The notes under the pieces: model-generated
What the model was told of the DNA's origin: nothing
Seen by the model: the letters and a program-made list of their open reading frames with translations, nothing else
Database searches by the model: none
DNA from: Effrenium voratum
Taxonomy: Eukaryota; Sar; Dinophyceae; Suessiales; Symbiodiniaceae
Length of the DNA stretch: 64,000 nt
Reading direction: 5' to 3'
NCBI GenBank assembly: GCA_963377175.1
Contig: CAUJNA010001469.1
Span: 407,501-471,500, forward strand
Position numbers and translations under genes: made by a program
Shown: positions 21,891 through 34,884 of the stretch, one piece after another
Layout of the letters: the number at the start of each line of letters is the position of its first letter
Position numbering within the stretch: position 1 is the first letter of the stretch

Positions 21891-22920
21891 GTCAACTCGG
21901 GATTTTCTGCGGGTTCGTTTCGGCTTTTGTTTAAAGGGAAAGCAAAGGGAAAACCACCATCTCTGTGGGTCCACCTAAGCAAAAAAACAGGGTATATCTT
22001 TTTTTGAGGGGTGTCAAAGCTGTTTTTTTGGTAGCCATTTGTTTGGGGTCCAAATCCTCAATGCAAAGAAGAAACGCCCATCAAAGCAATGGGCTAAAAA
22101 ATGCGATTGTTCAGCACAGCTTCATAAACTCAATTCGGTTTTTGCCATTCTGTAATTCGGGGTTGCACCCCAGCCATACGGTTCCTTACACAGATTTTTG
22201 GAGTCTAGAGTTGGAATTATCACATATCCCTCTGAAAGTGTTTTGTTAGCAAGCGGTTTTCAGTGGCATCCAAAGCCTAGGTACTTAGAATATAGTTGGA
22301 GGGAAGCCCACATTGGAGACAAGTTGGGCATGCTTAAAGCGGAGTGCTTCTGAAATGTGCACCGGCCTAAACAATTTCAATGTTGTTTTGCATTATGTGA
22401 AAAAAATGTGTTGCCATGACGGAAGGAGTGTACGGGTAAATGAAGGTTAATAAGGGAAGTCCCATTAGTGTGGGTGTTCAAACTTCCATTCTTGATATGG
22501 ATTCAGGTACGCCAGGTTTTGATTACACAAATGGAAGCCCACCAGGTTCCCCCATTCGGCGACAAAGCCAAGTTTAGTATTGTTTGTTTCTAGGTATCTA
22601 AACATTCGGCATGTTTTGGACTAGGGCCAACAGTCATGCCCCAAAAAAATAAAACCTTCTTCCAGTACCCCTCAACCACTGCTTTTTGGACAGTTAAGAT
22701 TTTGGAGAAAAGGCAAAGCAGTGTTATTTGGGTAGAGAAATGGGTGTCTTTTTGCAGACTACGCTTTTTGGTTGGCTTCATTTTGGGGCGTCACTTGTTG
22801 GAAACTTGCAATTTTAGAAGCCAATAGGAAACACGCAAATTCATAGGAAACACTTTTTGTAGAGACTCCCAAATGTGCGGCAAGCGCTGCTAGAGCTTGG
22901 CCAAGACTCTCGGCTGCCAG

Positions 22921-22990
22921 GACACCTCAGAGCGAGAGCGGGAGAAGACCCGACAGGATGGGGCAGTGGCATTCGTGCGGAAGCGGGGGG
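22921..22990 (+). CDS. Gene B exon (probable)
   Basis: TGCCAG|G opens DTSEREREKTRQDGAVAFVR and continues KRG. It is highly charged and helical, with weaker codon bias than its neighbours. The 3' end is not determined. Confidence 0.4.
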
Positions 22991-24167
22991 TTGATCGGTT
23001 GGTCGGAGAAATGAGGACTTCTCAGTGCCCGAGTTCCGTGACTTCAGTCACTTTTTAGGTTTGGAGCATTTCTTATGGTAAACGACAAGTGCGGGATTTG
23101 CTGGGTCCAATCCACTCAGGAAGTGAGACATGGGCCAGCTCTAAGTTCTCCAAAGACAGGGGACTTACTCATTGTGTTCCACTTTTGGGGGAACACGTGC
23201 TGACCTTGGCTCATACGACAGCCTGACAGATACAGGGGAGAAATTCTGAAATTTCACAAACACTGGGATAACTCCCAGGTGTACTGAGTTCAATAACCCA
23301 TTGCTGCCAGTTACCACCCGGGGGAAACCGCATTCGGTGCAATGTCGCAGACCCGAAGGGTTCCCAGTGGCGCAACGCCTAGCACTGGGAGAGCTGAGAA
23401 CCCCAGCGAGCTTGATTGCTATAGGCAGGTGGTTCTGCAGGTGAATAATATCGGCATGAACAAGGGGCGCTCCAAAATTGCTGAGACTTTTTGTGTGTGT
23501 GTGTTTCCTTGCAAGGGCAGTGATGTCCAAGGAATTTATGGACCGTACTTGGATGTTTGGCCAAGTCAGCAAGTGGTTCGCCACATGTTAGCCAAACGAA
23601 GGGATACAATACTTGGAAGTGGAGTATAGCTTGCTAGCTTTACAACCAACACTTGGCAACGAACACCCAAGCATACTACACTGTTTTGGGAAGGCACCTA
23701 AAGTGGCAAACAACAAGCTTAAGGACTTGTTTATTGCCCTATACACTGGAGCAAGAGCATTCTCCCACTCCTGTGGAATATGGACCCAGACGTCCAGTGA
23801 TCCAGTGGCTTTTTTGCCTTTTGTTCGACGAGCGTCCCGTTTAAAGTGAACTAGCAAGATTTCCTTGGGTGGATCGCAGCCCAGATAGGCCATCTGATTT
23901 AGAGCGTGTGGAGAGAACCATTGCGCCGTCACTTATTGTATATCCGACCCAGCTGCAAGGACCCGAAAAAAGGGTGGTTTCAATGGTTTCTTGTCAAGGG
24001 CCCCTCAAAAATCACACACACAAAAGACGATGGATCTGAATGTACTCCCAAAAGATTCTCGAATATGGAGTTTTGCGGGTACCTTGTTTGGGGTGATACA
24101 AGGAGACCAAAAGGACCGCCCCCAACGCATTTCGGGGTGGCCGGATCGATTCGAGTTCGACTCGAAG

Positions 24168-24249
24168 GAGCAAGGCCACGCGCTGGAATCGGAGAGGGCG
24201 GCGCGCTTGCGGAATGAGGAGGCCATCAAGGAGGACCAGGCGCGTCGCG
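24168..24249 (+). CDS. Gene B coiled-coil exon next to an introner-like element
   Basis: CGAAG|G opens EQGHALESERAARLRNEEAI then KEDQARR. The exon may instead start at 24156 (FDSK). The donor is CGCG|GTTAGG at 24250, where the GT belongs to the target duplication of a family A element, or CAG|GCGCGT ten bases earlier (phase 0). Confidence 0.65.
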
Positions 24250-24259
24250 GTTAGGGAAG

Positions 24260-24379
24260 CGGTCCCCCAGCTATTGGTGCCCCTTTTTGACCCCTTTTTT
24301 GGTTGGGAGGGTTCCCCTACCAAAATAGACTGTAGAAAAAGTTGGTACCCTTATTCTAACCTCTCTACTGGAGGACCTG
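24260..24379. repeat. Family A introner-like element, copy 3
   Basis: About 120 bp with ends CGGTCCCCCAG and CTCTACTGGAGGACCTG. It is flanked by GTTAGGGAAG (24250-24259) and GTTGGGAAG (24380-24388), a diverged target duplication. It starts about 10 bases after coding sequence ends. Confidence 0.75.
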
Positions 24380-25033
24380 GTTGGGAAGCTGAGGATTCTC
24401 ATGGCACCGAACATGGAACCTGAGTGTTAGAGGGGGATGATGGGATTCGGGAGAGTTGTTTTTTTCCCCCAAGCAATTGGGGCATGTTCCGACGAGTCAT
24501 GGTGGAAAATTGGTTGGTTTTGAAGGTTGCCTGTAAAGGAAAGGCCCAAGGGCACCACGCATGTTGGGGGTCCGCCAACCCATGTGGTCAAACATTGGGT
24601 ACTACGGAATCTCCTTTTCATTGACAAAGAAGTGATACATTTGATACTTATATATAAGTAAGTATGTATGTATGTATATATATATATAACATTCGACAAC
24701 TACAGCGTTCCTAGGATTGGGGCACTATGTTTTGAAACCAGGAGCGCCTTCTCCATCAAAAATCGGGTTGATTCCCGATTCTTTTCACCCATCGTTCTCT
24801 TGGCAAGCCACCTGTGTTCCCATTGTCCTTTACGGCCAGAAAAACGGAAGATGTGCTTAAGCAATCCCAGTGATTCATTCCATTTCCCTGGTTTTGCAAC
24901 CAAGGACACAACCATTCCAAAACCAAAAGGAAGAATTGCTGAAGTCCTACAACTGGGCTCCAGCGGCAATGGTTTCAATAGGGGTAGCAGCCAAGTAACG
25001 ACCCATCCGCCTTGCACCCATTGGCTCGCGCAG

Positions 25034-25067
25034 GTGCGGCATTTGGAGCAGATGAGCCGCACTCCAA
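25034..25067 (+). CDS. Gene B micro-exon
   Basis: CGCGCAG|G to CCAA|GTACCC, 34 nt, reading VRHLEQMSRTP. It is short but has sharp splice signals and coiled-coil composition. Its phase 1 end does not match the next exon I see, so another exon may lie within the following 1.8 kb. Confidence 0.5.
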
Positions 25068-26859
25068 GTACCCACCAGCATAGGTGTCCTTTTTAGTTTA
25101 GTTTGGTTAAGAATAGAAGGCACTGGTTTAGATGGGTTTGATTCCATTTACCAGGGCCATCTATTCTTCCAAACGGACACCTATGCCCACCAGTCTTTGA
25201 GGGTATGATGTCAACCTGACCAAAACGAGATGCTTGCAGTGGAAACCAGGCTTTTCAGAATGTGCACAATTTAGTTGGAGCAAGGCGGGTATTTGGAGCG
25301 GGGTGTAGTTGCCAACCAGCAAAAACCTACCCCTCCATGGATGTCGGGGGAGGCGTCCATTGAAATATTCGCATCGTGTACCCTATGTATAATACTGCAA
25401 ACCACCCTGTTCGTTGTTGTTTTCGGTTTTACATTTTGAGGATCAGTCATGCTGGGGGCAAACGCTGATGTAGAAGCTCTTTGCGGTGTTGCTATTTGGA
25501 TGGATTCATTCCGAGCAATTACAACGGGACAAAACGAGCTTACCCATGAAGGTGCTTAGGAAGTTTCTTGTATCTTTGGGTTGTCCCAAATTGATCTTCA
25601 AGAAGTTGAGTCTTTCTGAGTTGAAAGCACATGCATGTGTTGACTTCACACGACTGGTCCTGGCATTTCGAGCCACCAGTTCCCAGGCACTTTGAAACAT
25701 TGTTTGATTGTTAAAAGGGAGTTTCCTTATACCTTGGGTGGGGTGTTTCAATAATACTGTGGATGGACGAAATCCTGCATCACCTGAGAAATCCTGGAAT
25801 GGTGATTCCCCTGTCAATACCAACAAGTGCTGGTTTTCCATGGTTTCAAATTGGTGCGAACGGATTTTGTCCATCCACATTGTCACCGGGAATGCGAAGG
25901 GAACCCCAACCAGGTGCCCAGCACCCGTAAACCAAGAGAACTCCACGGGTGATCCAGTTCAAACCAAGAGGAACATGAAGAACCTGGTTGTTCAGAGAGT
26001 CCCTAGAGACCAAATGGACTCCCTTGTCCCTGTTTTCGGGCTCCATCTCTGCCTGACGCGGTTTTTGGCCTTGGGATCGAAGAGGGCGAAAGAGACCAGG
26101 ATTTCTCGGAACTGAACAATGGCTTGGCTTTCAAAGCCATTTAAAAGCAACTTGACTTTGATAGAAGCCCTTTGTCTAAAGACTTTTTCAAGATTCGACT
26201 TCAGAATTGTGCGTTTAGCGTGGAGCTTTTTGTGTAAAGACTTTGAGGTTAGACTTGCAGACTTGTGCGTCTTGAAAATTACCCTTACATGGAGAGAACG
26301 CCTCTGTATGTGCACCTTGTCGGGGCCCAGGCTTCTCAGAGCTTTTTGGCAGAAGCCTGAAGCGGGGTTCGGTGCCCGATCTGGAAAACTTTCGATTTTG
26401 AACCAGGGGCCCTTTGAGTACTTGAGCAACCCGGCTGGCCGCCAGTTTGGGACCTAGTTTCACTGAAAGGTCGTTCAAGATGTCCAGTCCCATGGTGGTG
26501 GAGGGACGCAGGGGGAAATTTTGGACCCCCTTTGGCCGGTAGTTGAAGGGAAATCAACAGGGTTCCAATCCAACCAGATTAGGGAACCCCTATTTTGACA
26601 TACACACCCACTTAGATGATTTGTTGGGAAGGGAGACCCATTTGGGCCATTTTGGTGGCAAGCAAACAGTTCAGGAAGTGAGTACAGGAAAAGGTTTTAC
26701 CTTGGATGGTTTTCCCTAGTTACCCACTGTAATTCTGCTGCCAGCTCCAAAAGCCATTGCCTGTCTCGATCGTCTCCGCCTTCATGGTCCCATCCAACAT
26801 GGAACCTGACGGCGGGAACGTGGACCGGAGGGTAGCTTTTGCTGCCCCGAGGAGAGCAG

Positions 26860-26919
26860 GTGGAAGAGGCCAAGAAGGAGCTGATGGAGGACGTGCAGAA
26901 CGCCGAGGCCGCCGAAGAC
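26860..26919 (+). CDS. Gene B coiled-coil exon
   Basis: GAGCAG|G to GAAGAC|GTGGGA, 20 codons, phase 0 to 0: VEEAKKELMEDVQNAEAAED. It is a clean amphipathic helix. A family C element begins 70 bases downstream. Confidence 0.65.
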
Positions 26920-26989
26920 GTGGGACTCGTTCGAAACCGACCAACCGAAAAACGCCGAAGATAAAGGCGAAGAAAGGCCTAGCGGGTGA

Positions 26990-27077
26990 GTCACTTCCTG
27001 ACTTTTGGATTTGGACCATTTGAGATTTGAGACAAACAGTTTGGACGTGTTCGGGCCAATCCACTCAGGAAGTGAGG
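26990..27077. repeat. Family C inverted-repeat element
   Basis: It begins TCACTTCCTGA and ends CACTCAGGAAGTGAGG, with a TTTGGACGTGTTCGGGCCAA core. It is one of the cleanest copies of the most frequent repeat in the window. Confidence 0.7.
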
Positions 27078-29692
27078 TAATTGCAGGGTACCTTGATCTC
27101 TAAAAAATCAGGCTTTTGGCTGATTCTCCATTTGAAATCAGGAGAAACGTCAAGAGGATCATCCATTTTGTAGGGCCCGCGAGTGGGTCTTCCAAGGATG
27201 GCTTGTTAGTGGTTAGCGAGTGAACAACCTGGGTGGGTCGGTTCTTAGTACCTAGTTGGAGGTTGGGTGGCAAGCGACTGGCATCCCCAGCCTGTGGACG
27301 AGTGTCCGCCCGACGCCAGACGCCAGCTCCCCTGTCCGCGGCTTTTTTTGGGCGACCGATTTCAAGTTGTCCAGTTCCTGGACTTTACTGTTGGGACCAA
27401 TTTAGTGGCGGACAGACAGCTTGGACATGTTTTAGGAAGTTAGGAAAGGGGGTTGGCGAGCTGCCGTTCCCGCCTAAATTGACAGGGAAACAAACAATCA
27501 TCGTCAAACCATAGTCGTTTAAGCGTGTTTAAATCGGGGGGGGGGGTTCAGCCCAACCTTGAATATCGCAAGTAGGGCAGCGAGGGAACGATGTAGCGTA
27601 CCGCCATTTCCGAGTTTTTTTTGTTGGCTGACAGTGGCTGACTCACTTGCGATGTGCAGGAATGGCAGCCAGCCCCCGTGAATGAACACGGAACCGAAGG
27701 GGCGTCAAAAGGACACCCTAAACATTGTCTCCTGTGATCAACAGTTTAATTAGACTAGACAAGTTTGGCCACTCCACTCAGAAAATGGATCGCGTCTTTT
27801 TGTCGGTCCTATTGTTAATGCTGGGGTCATGTTGGTGTCGAACCCGGGGTGCAGGCAGCACCTGGACTTGGCAGTTTCCTTTTAACCCTGGTCAGGGGTT
27901 CACATCATACCCTTGAGAACCGGTCGGTATTTGGAGTAGGGGATCAGTACAATCATGGCACCCAGCCAGCCTAGCCTTGTTATAACCTTGTTAAGGTCCA
28001 ATTCGTCACTGTTCAGCGAGAAAACTCAATTTACTAGTGGTTGGCAGAGTTCTTCGTTCATTTTGGGCACAAACACTAGCTGCTAGCTGGTCGACTTTAA
28101 AGGGATACCAAGCTAAAGGCCAATCGTTCCCCCCGTCTTCCTTTTTTGTGGTGCCGCTTTGTTACACAAGCTTCACAGGCAAAGAACAAGTTGAACTTGT
28201 AGAAATGTTGCCAATGTTGGCTCAGTCAGTTCAACGGCCTAAACAGTTCCTCAATGTTTAGCCTGTCTAGAGGTGACAAACCGCGTTTCCCCTTTGGGTT
28301 TTGACTGGTTCTTCCTTTAAGACCAGGCAACCTAACAGGATGTAGCCTGTTGGTTTGTGGGCTAAAGGGGGCCCAAATTTACAATCCAAGCATGAACAAC
28401 TGACAACTCAGGTTCCAGAACCCCAAGTTTCGGTTTCCCGAATTCGCATTGCGGTTCTTGGGCCCCTTTAGGCTCCGATTGCCAACAAGGGGCCTCACTC
28501 GTGAGGCCTTGTTGTTGTGCATGAGAGGTCAAACCCTCCAATTCGAAGGTTTACTTTTTGTGCGGGGGAACAAATGAAGGGGAAAGGATTATTTTGGGAC
28601 CCTTTGATCGACATCATTTAGGTGCGGATTTGCGTCCACCGACCACTTTTGCAGCAGGCTCCCAACTCACAGCCATATTTCTGGTGGATTCCATGGGAAG
28701 TTTCGACAAGGCGCCCAGTATTTTATTCTCTTGGTGGTAGTTGCGCTCCTTGCAAAAACGGGGCGCCCTGTTGCGGGTAGTGGATCTGACAGGCAAAAGC
28801 CAGACTCCTTTGATTCCCTGAGCTCGCAAACCCGGCTGTTTTGATAGGGGTCCACACATTCCGAGGGGAGTCCAACTGTTCCTTGCTGAGTGGTCTGTTC
28901 GAGTGAAGCTCCTTGTTGGAAGCCGCAAACAGGGGGTGATCTCCCATCTTGATGGTTCGATACGGAATCACCGGGATTTGGGAATGATTTCGGAGGTTCC
29001 CTTCAAAATCAACAGGGATAGCTCAGTTCGGAGTCATTCCAACAAAACAGCACTGGTCGGACATGTTGATGCTTCTCGCTTGCCCGGACCCAACACAAGA
29101 GAAGCAAAGCAGCGCCATCCAATACCCTCCCACAAACAGTACCATCTACCATCAACTGTCCAAACCTTGGCATATGAGAAAAGCTGCATGTTGTTTGCTG
29201 CCAGCCACTAAACATGTTCAGAACCAAACAACTACCAAAAATACCAACAGCGAATTTAAGGTTCACAGTTTGGACAAGTGTCATATCCAAAAAGGGACTT
29301 CTGGGGGGTTCCATGTTAGGCGGGAGGAACAACGTGAGGCGCTAAATGGGCAGACACGCCACTCTCGTCTTCTCAACTTGGTGTTCAAGTACCCCACCGC
29401 CCCATCCGAAGTATCGAGGCCGAAACCAAAAAATGCTATTGCTTTACACAGCTTCCCATCTCCTTTGGGATTCCCTTTGGGTAAATCAAAATAGGGTTGC
29501 CATGGATCCCACCCATTGAGGCAGAGCGTTTAGGCAAGCCACAATGGTAGATAAAAATATTCAAGTTTCTTACCTCTAGGTTTTGTTGATTGGAGCAGCT
29601 GACATGTTCTTGGGCCTGGTTTGGGGGGGTTGATTCCGCATGGCAATCGCTTGTCTATGGCCATGATCGGCCATGTCCAAGATTCGTTTCAG

Positions 29693-29753
29693 GAGCGGCT
29701 GGTGAAGCGTTTGGAGGAACAGGCCCGGGCTTTCGCGTTAGGAAAAGCCGCTG
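29693..29753 (+). CDS. Gene B coiled-coil exon
   Basis: TTTCAG|G opens ERLVKRLEEQARAFALGKAA. The best donor is GCTG|GCAAGT, an exact GC-donor consensus; GTTAGG fourteen bases upstream is the GT alternative. Confidence 0.6.
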
Positions 29754-30400
29754 GCAAGTCGTTGCCCAAAGAAAGGCGAGCACCGAGAGGGTGGTAAGGT
29801 GAGTGAGGAGGCATGGAGCTCGTGGAAGAAAACCGGTGGTGTTTTTGTTTGGGATGTGAGCCAGGTCCTCCAAAACTGGTTAAGTGAGAAATTGGGGACA
29901 GTCCTATAGAGGCGTGAATCTTCGCTCACGAGAAATCTTGACATAATTTTGTGTGGACCCCTTCAGTACCAAGTCCTCGATTTGGATGGCTCCTATGTAC
30001 TATAAGTTCTGGCTTTTTTTAAAGACTAACTCACCGGTGTAAAACGAGCTCACCCATGTCATGAAGACGGCCTTTTTTTTTTGGGGGGGGGGCAGGCGGG
30101 CTGGGGTGAAGTATTTAAGCTATGCAGGCTTACACTAACTGAATGGGGGGCTGCTACCTGGGCAAGCAAAATGGCCAATGGCCTCTTGGTTTGCAGTGAC
30201 TAAATGTCATTAAGAGCTACCAATGAACGCTGGTTGTAAGAGAGATAATTGCTCAGAACTCCCATTTCCCATTTTGGGTCATTGACCACTTTTGAACTGG
30301 GTCTCCTTTGGATGGTTGTTTAAAGCGGACATATTTCAGGATCGCTGTGCCGGTCCGTGGCTGAGATGCCTTCGAACCTCAAGGTGACTTTGTTTTGCAG

Positions 30401-30461
30401 CGCAGCGCCACGCGCAGAGCAGCTAGCGGGCAACTGGTGTCGGTACTTGACCAACATAGAG
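30401..30461 (+). CDS. Possible gene B exon, frame unresolved
   Basis: A GC-rich island follows a T-rich tract and TTTTGCAG. One frame reads RSATRRAASGQLVSVLDQHR; another reads APRAEQLAGNWCRYLTNIE. A GTTCAC donor follows at 30462. I cannot choose the frame. Confidence 0.35.
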
Positions 30462-31141
30462 GTTCACCGCACGAGGGCGACGCTGGCTGTGCTCAATGTC
30501 GGTGTCGGTGCAGCCGCTCCGCAAATGGCAAACATGGACCGGGACCATGGCCGCAGGGGCGGGCGATCATAGCGTCCCCTCCCTTTGGGTGCCGCGTTTG
30601 TTGGAAGATACCTCGCCCCAAGTGCGGCGAAGCTGGGTAGTTACTTGGCTGATCCCCACCCTGTTGAGTACGTTTTGAGCGGGCGGAAACACAGGACCTG
30701 AACCCCACCCCAAAAGCGGGGGGTTGCGAGCAATTGAATTTTTCACCAAACCTTATGCCTCCTTTGCCCAAAGCGAATCAGCCTTTTGACCTCAGTTTGG
30801 TCGAATCTTAATGGTTTGAAAAACGTGAGCACCTTTTATTCCTAGGTCCTAGCTGGGCAAGTTCAGAAGGACCCCGGTTTCGCAGGGTTTGCGGGATTTG
30901 CGGAGTGGACCCGGTCTGCAAGGAAGACACCAGTTGGATGCGCTTCGATTCGGGTTCCAACTCCGTGAACCAGGTTTTTGAGCAACACTGAATGGGTTAC
31001 TGAGCGCCAGCGCCGGTTTCTTCGGCGAGTGCAGCATGTTGAGGAGGCGAGTGCTGCCTCGGGCTTTGCCATAGGGCCTTCATTTCGGTTGTCTCAATGA
31101 GTCATCTCATTCGCCATAGCAAAGGAGCCACTGCCACCTAG

Positions 31142-31230
31142 CCACTTCCTGGAGATATGGACGTAGTTGAGAAGACCATTTAGAGTAAACCAAGAGCTCA
31201 GACTTTGGCCAATCTCGTTCGGAAGTGAGC
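31142..31230. repeat. Family C element
   Basis: Ends CCACTTCCTGGAG and GTTCGGAAGTGAGC, with the ACCATTT-AG core. It lies in an intron. Confidence 0.6.
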
Positions 31231-31837
31231 TAGAGTCTGGCATAAGGGTCGTCGAGTCGTTCGAAGCCCCTCCCAACCGCTTTTGGCCTTGCTCACTTTA
31301 TGAGGGGCCCTCATTTGTTCCCAGTTTGTGGGACCTTTAGGCAGTTCCAAAAAAAGATACGTTCTTGAGATTCGCTTTGGGGGTAAGGTTGGTTGCACAT
31401 GGCGCTTGCTAAGCGCAAGTCATGATAAACTACCCTGGTGGAGTAATGGGGGGTGCAACTTCCCCCAACAGTGATCCGATTCTCCTCAAAAGGTAGACCC
31501 CCCCACTATCAAAGCAACAAACGGGTTCTGCCCCGATTTGAAGGGCTCTATATTACAGTATTGGTGTGTCTTTTTCGAAGTCGGTATTTTGACATATATA
31601 TATATATAATATGGCATGCACGAATCCCAACATTCGCTGTTCGCACTTTGAGGGCGCTGTGTCGTGACTTCCAGAGGGCCAACCAAAAGGTGACGCTTAA
31701 AGGCTTAAATCACAAGGGAAACGTACTCGATGGACACAAATCATTTTGCACCTGGGATGGATGAAGCCCAACGAACACTTGATAGCTACCAATCACAACT
31801 GGTGCGAAAGTCCCCCCCGCTTCGCGTGAGCTGAGAG

Positions 31838-31912
31838 GTGGAGCTGGAGCGCGCGAAGACCCGGGAGCAGATCGAGGCCTTCATCGAGGAGGAAAGGTCC
31901 GAGCGCCTCAAG
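31838..31912 (+). CDS. Gene B coiled-coil exon
   Basis: GAGAG|G opens VELERAKTREQIEAFIEEER then SERLK. Codon bias runs on to AAG|GCGCCC (GC donor, phase 0, matching the next exon). GGAAAG|GTCCGA at 31897 is a GT alternative. Confidence 0.65.
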
Positions 31913-33587
31913 GCGCCCATCTTTTTTTTTTTTTCTCCCAGAGCGAGCGAGCGCAATGTGTTCAAATCCAAAAGCAAATATGTTGTTTACACCTGAAAAC
32001 CGTAGGGCATGTATATGTGTTGTCGGCGAGAAATAATATCGACAACATATACCCTGTCAAATTCAACCTTGAAGTTATAACGCCATCGCCCATTGAACTT
32101 CCCCTGGCAATGAGGCAGAAAGCCTGGCGTTGACCCAAAAGGTGGGTCTGTCTTTCTTGAGGGTACCCGTTTGGGGGAGGGTGAAAACGGAAACCAGAAG
32201 GAACGTCACAGTTTAGAGTGTCCCCTAAAAAATGACACCCCGGATGTGGAGAATTCCAGGGAAGCGGGGGCCCCTCCAGTTAAAGAGAACGAGCCCGCTT
32301 ATCTGCAATGGGACTCTTTCAATCCGATCATGTCATCACAGCGCCATTTCATGAAAAGTCCCTGAAGGAAGCCACGCGCAGATTTTCCGCCAGATCCGAA
32401 ATCATGATTGCTTGACTGGCAACCACTTTGATGTTCCCTAAAACGTTTACTCACTTCCTTGAGTTCGTGGATTTTACCCTCCCTCCAACAATCAGGGAAT
32501 CTGACAGGTAACAGGAACGTTTGGAAGATTTATCCTTTTGGGGAACCACCCTGTCCACTTCTACGATTGTTGGAGGGTAGTCACTTGTTGGGTTCGGACC
32601 ACTTCAAATAGTGTATATATATATATATGTATATACAAAGTTCGTTTTTGTTTTGGCCCGTCCACTCAAAAATAACCCCAATCGACAGATAGACGGTTCT
32701 CAAGGAGCTGGGATGGCGGGGACCCAAAACCTGTACAGCTGCTTTGATTGACGGGAAACATGTTTTTTAGTGGCAAACGCTTCATGCATGATGCATCGGT
32801 GGTAAAGCTCGAGGCAAATCGTAAGAACTCTGGCACTTGGTAAAGTTGTCATGGCTGCACATCGATTTAGTGATGTGCTTTTCGCATTGGCCGTGCTTCG
32901 CTGCGAATGACATGTGTTTGACATTTGTTTTTGAGAGTACCCTCTTTGGGGTGCATCGGTCAAAGGAAACCACCAAGGACAGCCGAAGCCATGTTTGTGG
33001 TCCACCTAGTTTGACCCATATGCATGGCATGTTTGGTGTGTATTTTCGTGTTTTTGTCCGGACCTTTGAAGGAGATTCCACATACTTGTACCGAATTTTG
33101 GTGCCGTGGGAACCTGGGGTTACTGGGCTATGTATCTATTTGCTCGAGATAAAGATGTTTAAAACAACACGAAAACACCCCACTGGACAAATGTTATTCC
33201 GCTTTTTTCCAGACGGAACAAACAAGAGGGGATGTTCAACCCCGTAAGGACAGGATTCAGGTCATGACATCATGACATCATGACCCGAGTTTTGACATAT
33301 CTTCCAGAAAAACGGCGCCAGTCGGTGGTATTTCACCAGGACCGTGAAGGGGACGTATTTTCCAATCCGGTTGTCCATTTCCAGGAATCCTGCCTGTCGT
33401 CAGCCTCCCCATTCTCTTCTGTTCAGACAATGGCCGCAAACCGCAAACCAGGGAAAATGGCCCTTTTTCGGAGCGGTGCGTGAGAATGGGTTTGGAATCA
33501 ACCCAGTACAACTTTCCTGCTCGCTTCGCCTCATACCTGGCGCTCACGGTTTCTCTGCGCGAAAGTCAGCCGCAGAATGCCCCGCAG

Positions 33588-33646
33588 GCGGAGACGGAGC
33601 GCCACTTGGCGCTGCAAAAGCGGCTGCAGGCTCACGAGGCTCCGGG
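33588..33646 (+). CDS. Gene B coiled-coil exon
   Basis: CCGCAG|G opens AETERHLALQKRLQAHE. It ends at GAG|GCTCCG (33638, phase 0) or GGG|GTGGGC (33646). Confidence 0.6.
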
Positions 33647-33993
33647 GTGGGCTGGTGAAACCGTGCAATGGACGGCGGATTAGTCGGCGCCCCAGATCTA
33701 CTCCCCTACAAAACTTGGAACCCGAAAAAAGGGTCCCCCAACAGGAAATTCCTCTTAAACGACTGGTTGTTGAGGTTTCATGCTAAACTATTGGAGAGTA
33801 AGTAGAACCCCTAGGATCCTAGGGGAGCGCTTGTTTGTGATGAATCCCTGGGGGACACTCGCCGATCAAAATCAACCAGGGTTTTTATTCAATCCGGGGT
33901 TCCCAAAATTGGGTTTCGAGCGCACCGAGAAAAACCGAGCGAAGCCCTACTTCGACCCTTTGCTTGGGGGGTCTAATTCTTAGTTTAGGCTTT

Positions 33994-34095
33994 CTCACTT
34001 GCGTTCCAGGACTTTAAACTTCTTGGGTTCACAGATCATTTAAGTGGTAAACAAACAGTTCTGACTTTCTTTGGCCCATCCTCTCCGGAAGTGAG
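33994..34095. repeat. Family C element
   Basis: Starts CTCACTTGCGTTCC and ends CTCTCCGGAAGTGAG, with the ATTTAAGTGGTAAAC core. It lies in an intron. Confidence 0.65.
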
Positions 34096-34782
34096 CTTTG
34101 GGAATTTGCGGATTCGTTCACTTCCAAACACGGTTATATAGCGTTCAACATGCGCCTGGGACCGATTTCCTTTTGAAAATACCTGTCGGGTTCTTGGTGA
34201 TGAGGATCGTTTTTGACATGATGTTGATGTTAGGGCTCGCAAGTCATGTTTAGCATCGGATTCATCCGGCGGACCGCACCAATCTGGGGTGGTTCACTTT
34301 CAGTGAGGAATTTATCTAGTTTCGGTGGGTTCCTTTGATTCGTAGGGTTTTTCGGATGAATCGAAAGTTTACATCGCGAACCAGCATCAAAGCTCCTCCA
34401 ATAATCACAATGTTGGGTTGGGGGACAAAGCCGAGCTATGTGAGGTGGGGGCGGGTACAATTTGTTCTGGTAGCGTGTGGTTTTTTGCCTGTTCAGCAGC
34501 GTCATGCGGACTTTTGCTTGCCCCCCTGTGGGCAAGACCACTACCCAATGTTTTAAAATGATATTTGAGGGCCCTGGCTTCTCCCATTCAGAGGGGTCGG
34601 ACCCTCCCTAAAAGGGTCCATGAGCGTTTAGGGGGCAAAACAATTACATACTGAATTCCCTTGTGATCAGGACTTTGAATTGCACATTCATGTGAGGGGC
34701 ACCGCGACAGCTTCGCTATGCACTAGATTTGGGGACCGCAAAATGGCTAGGATCCAAGTGCTTATTTTTCGCGCCGTGCGAG

Positions 34783-34884
34783 GAGCTCACGCTGCAGCGA
34801 CACAATGAGCACCGCGCACGGATGGAGTCGGATTTGGAGACACAGCGCCGGATGCTCGAGTCGCAGCAGCTCAAGGACAAGCAG
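34783..34884 (+). CDS. Gene B coiled-coil exon
   Basis: GCGAG|G opens ELTLQRHNEHRARMESDLET then QRRMLESQQLKDKQ. It is one of the best heptad segments. It ends at CAG|GCGGGG (phase 0) or five bases later at GGG|GTCTTG. Confidence 0.65.

Noticed and set aside
23441..23490. Possible exon VNNIGMNKGRSKIAET after CTGCAG
   Set aside because: Weak codon bias and no clear donor.
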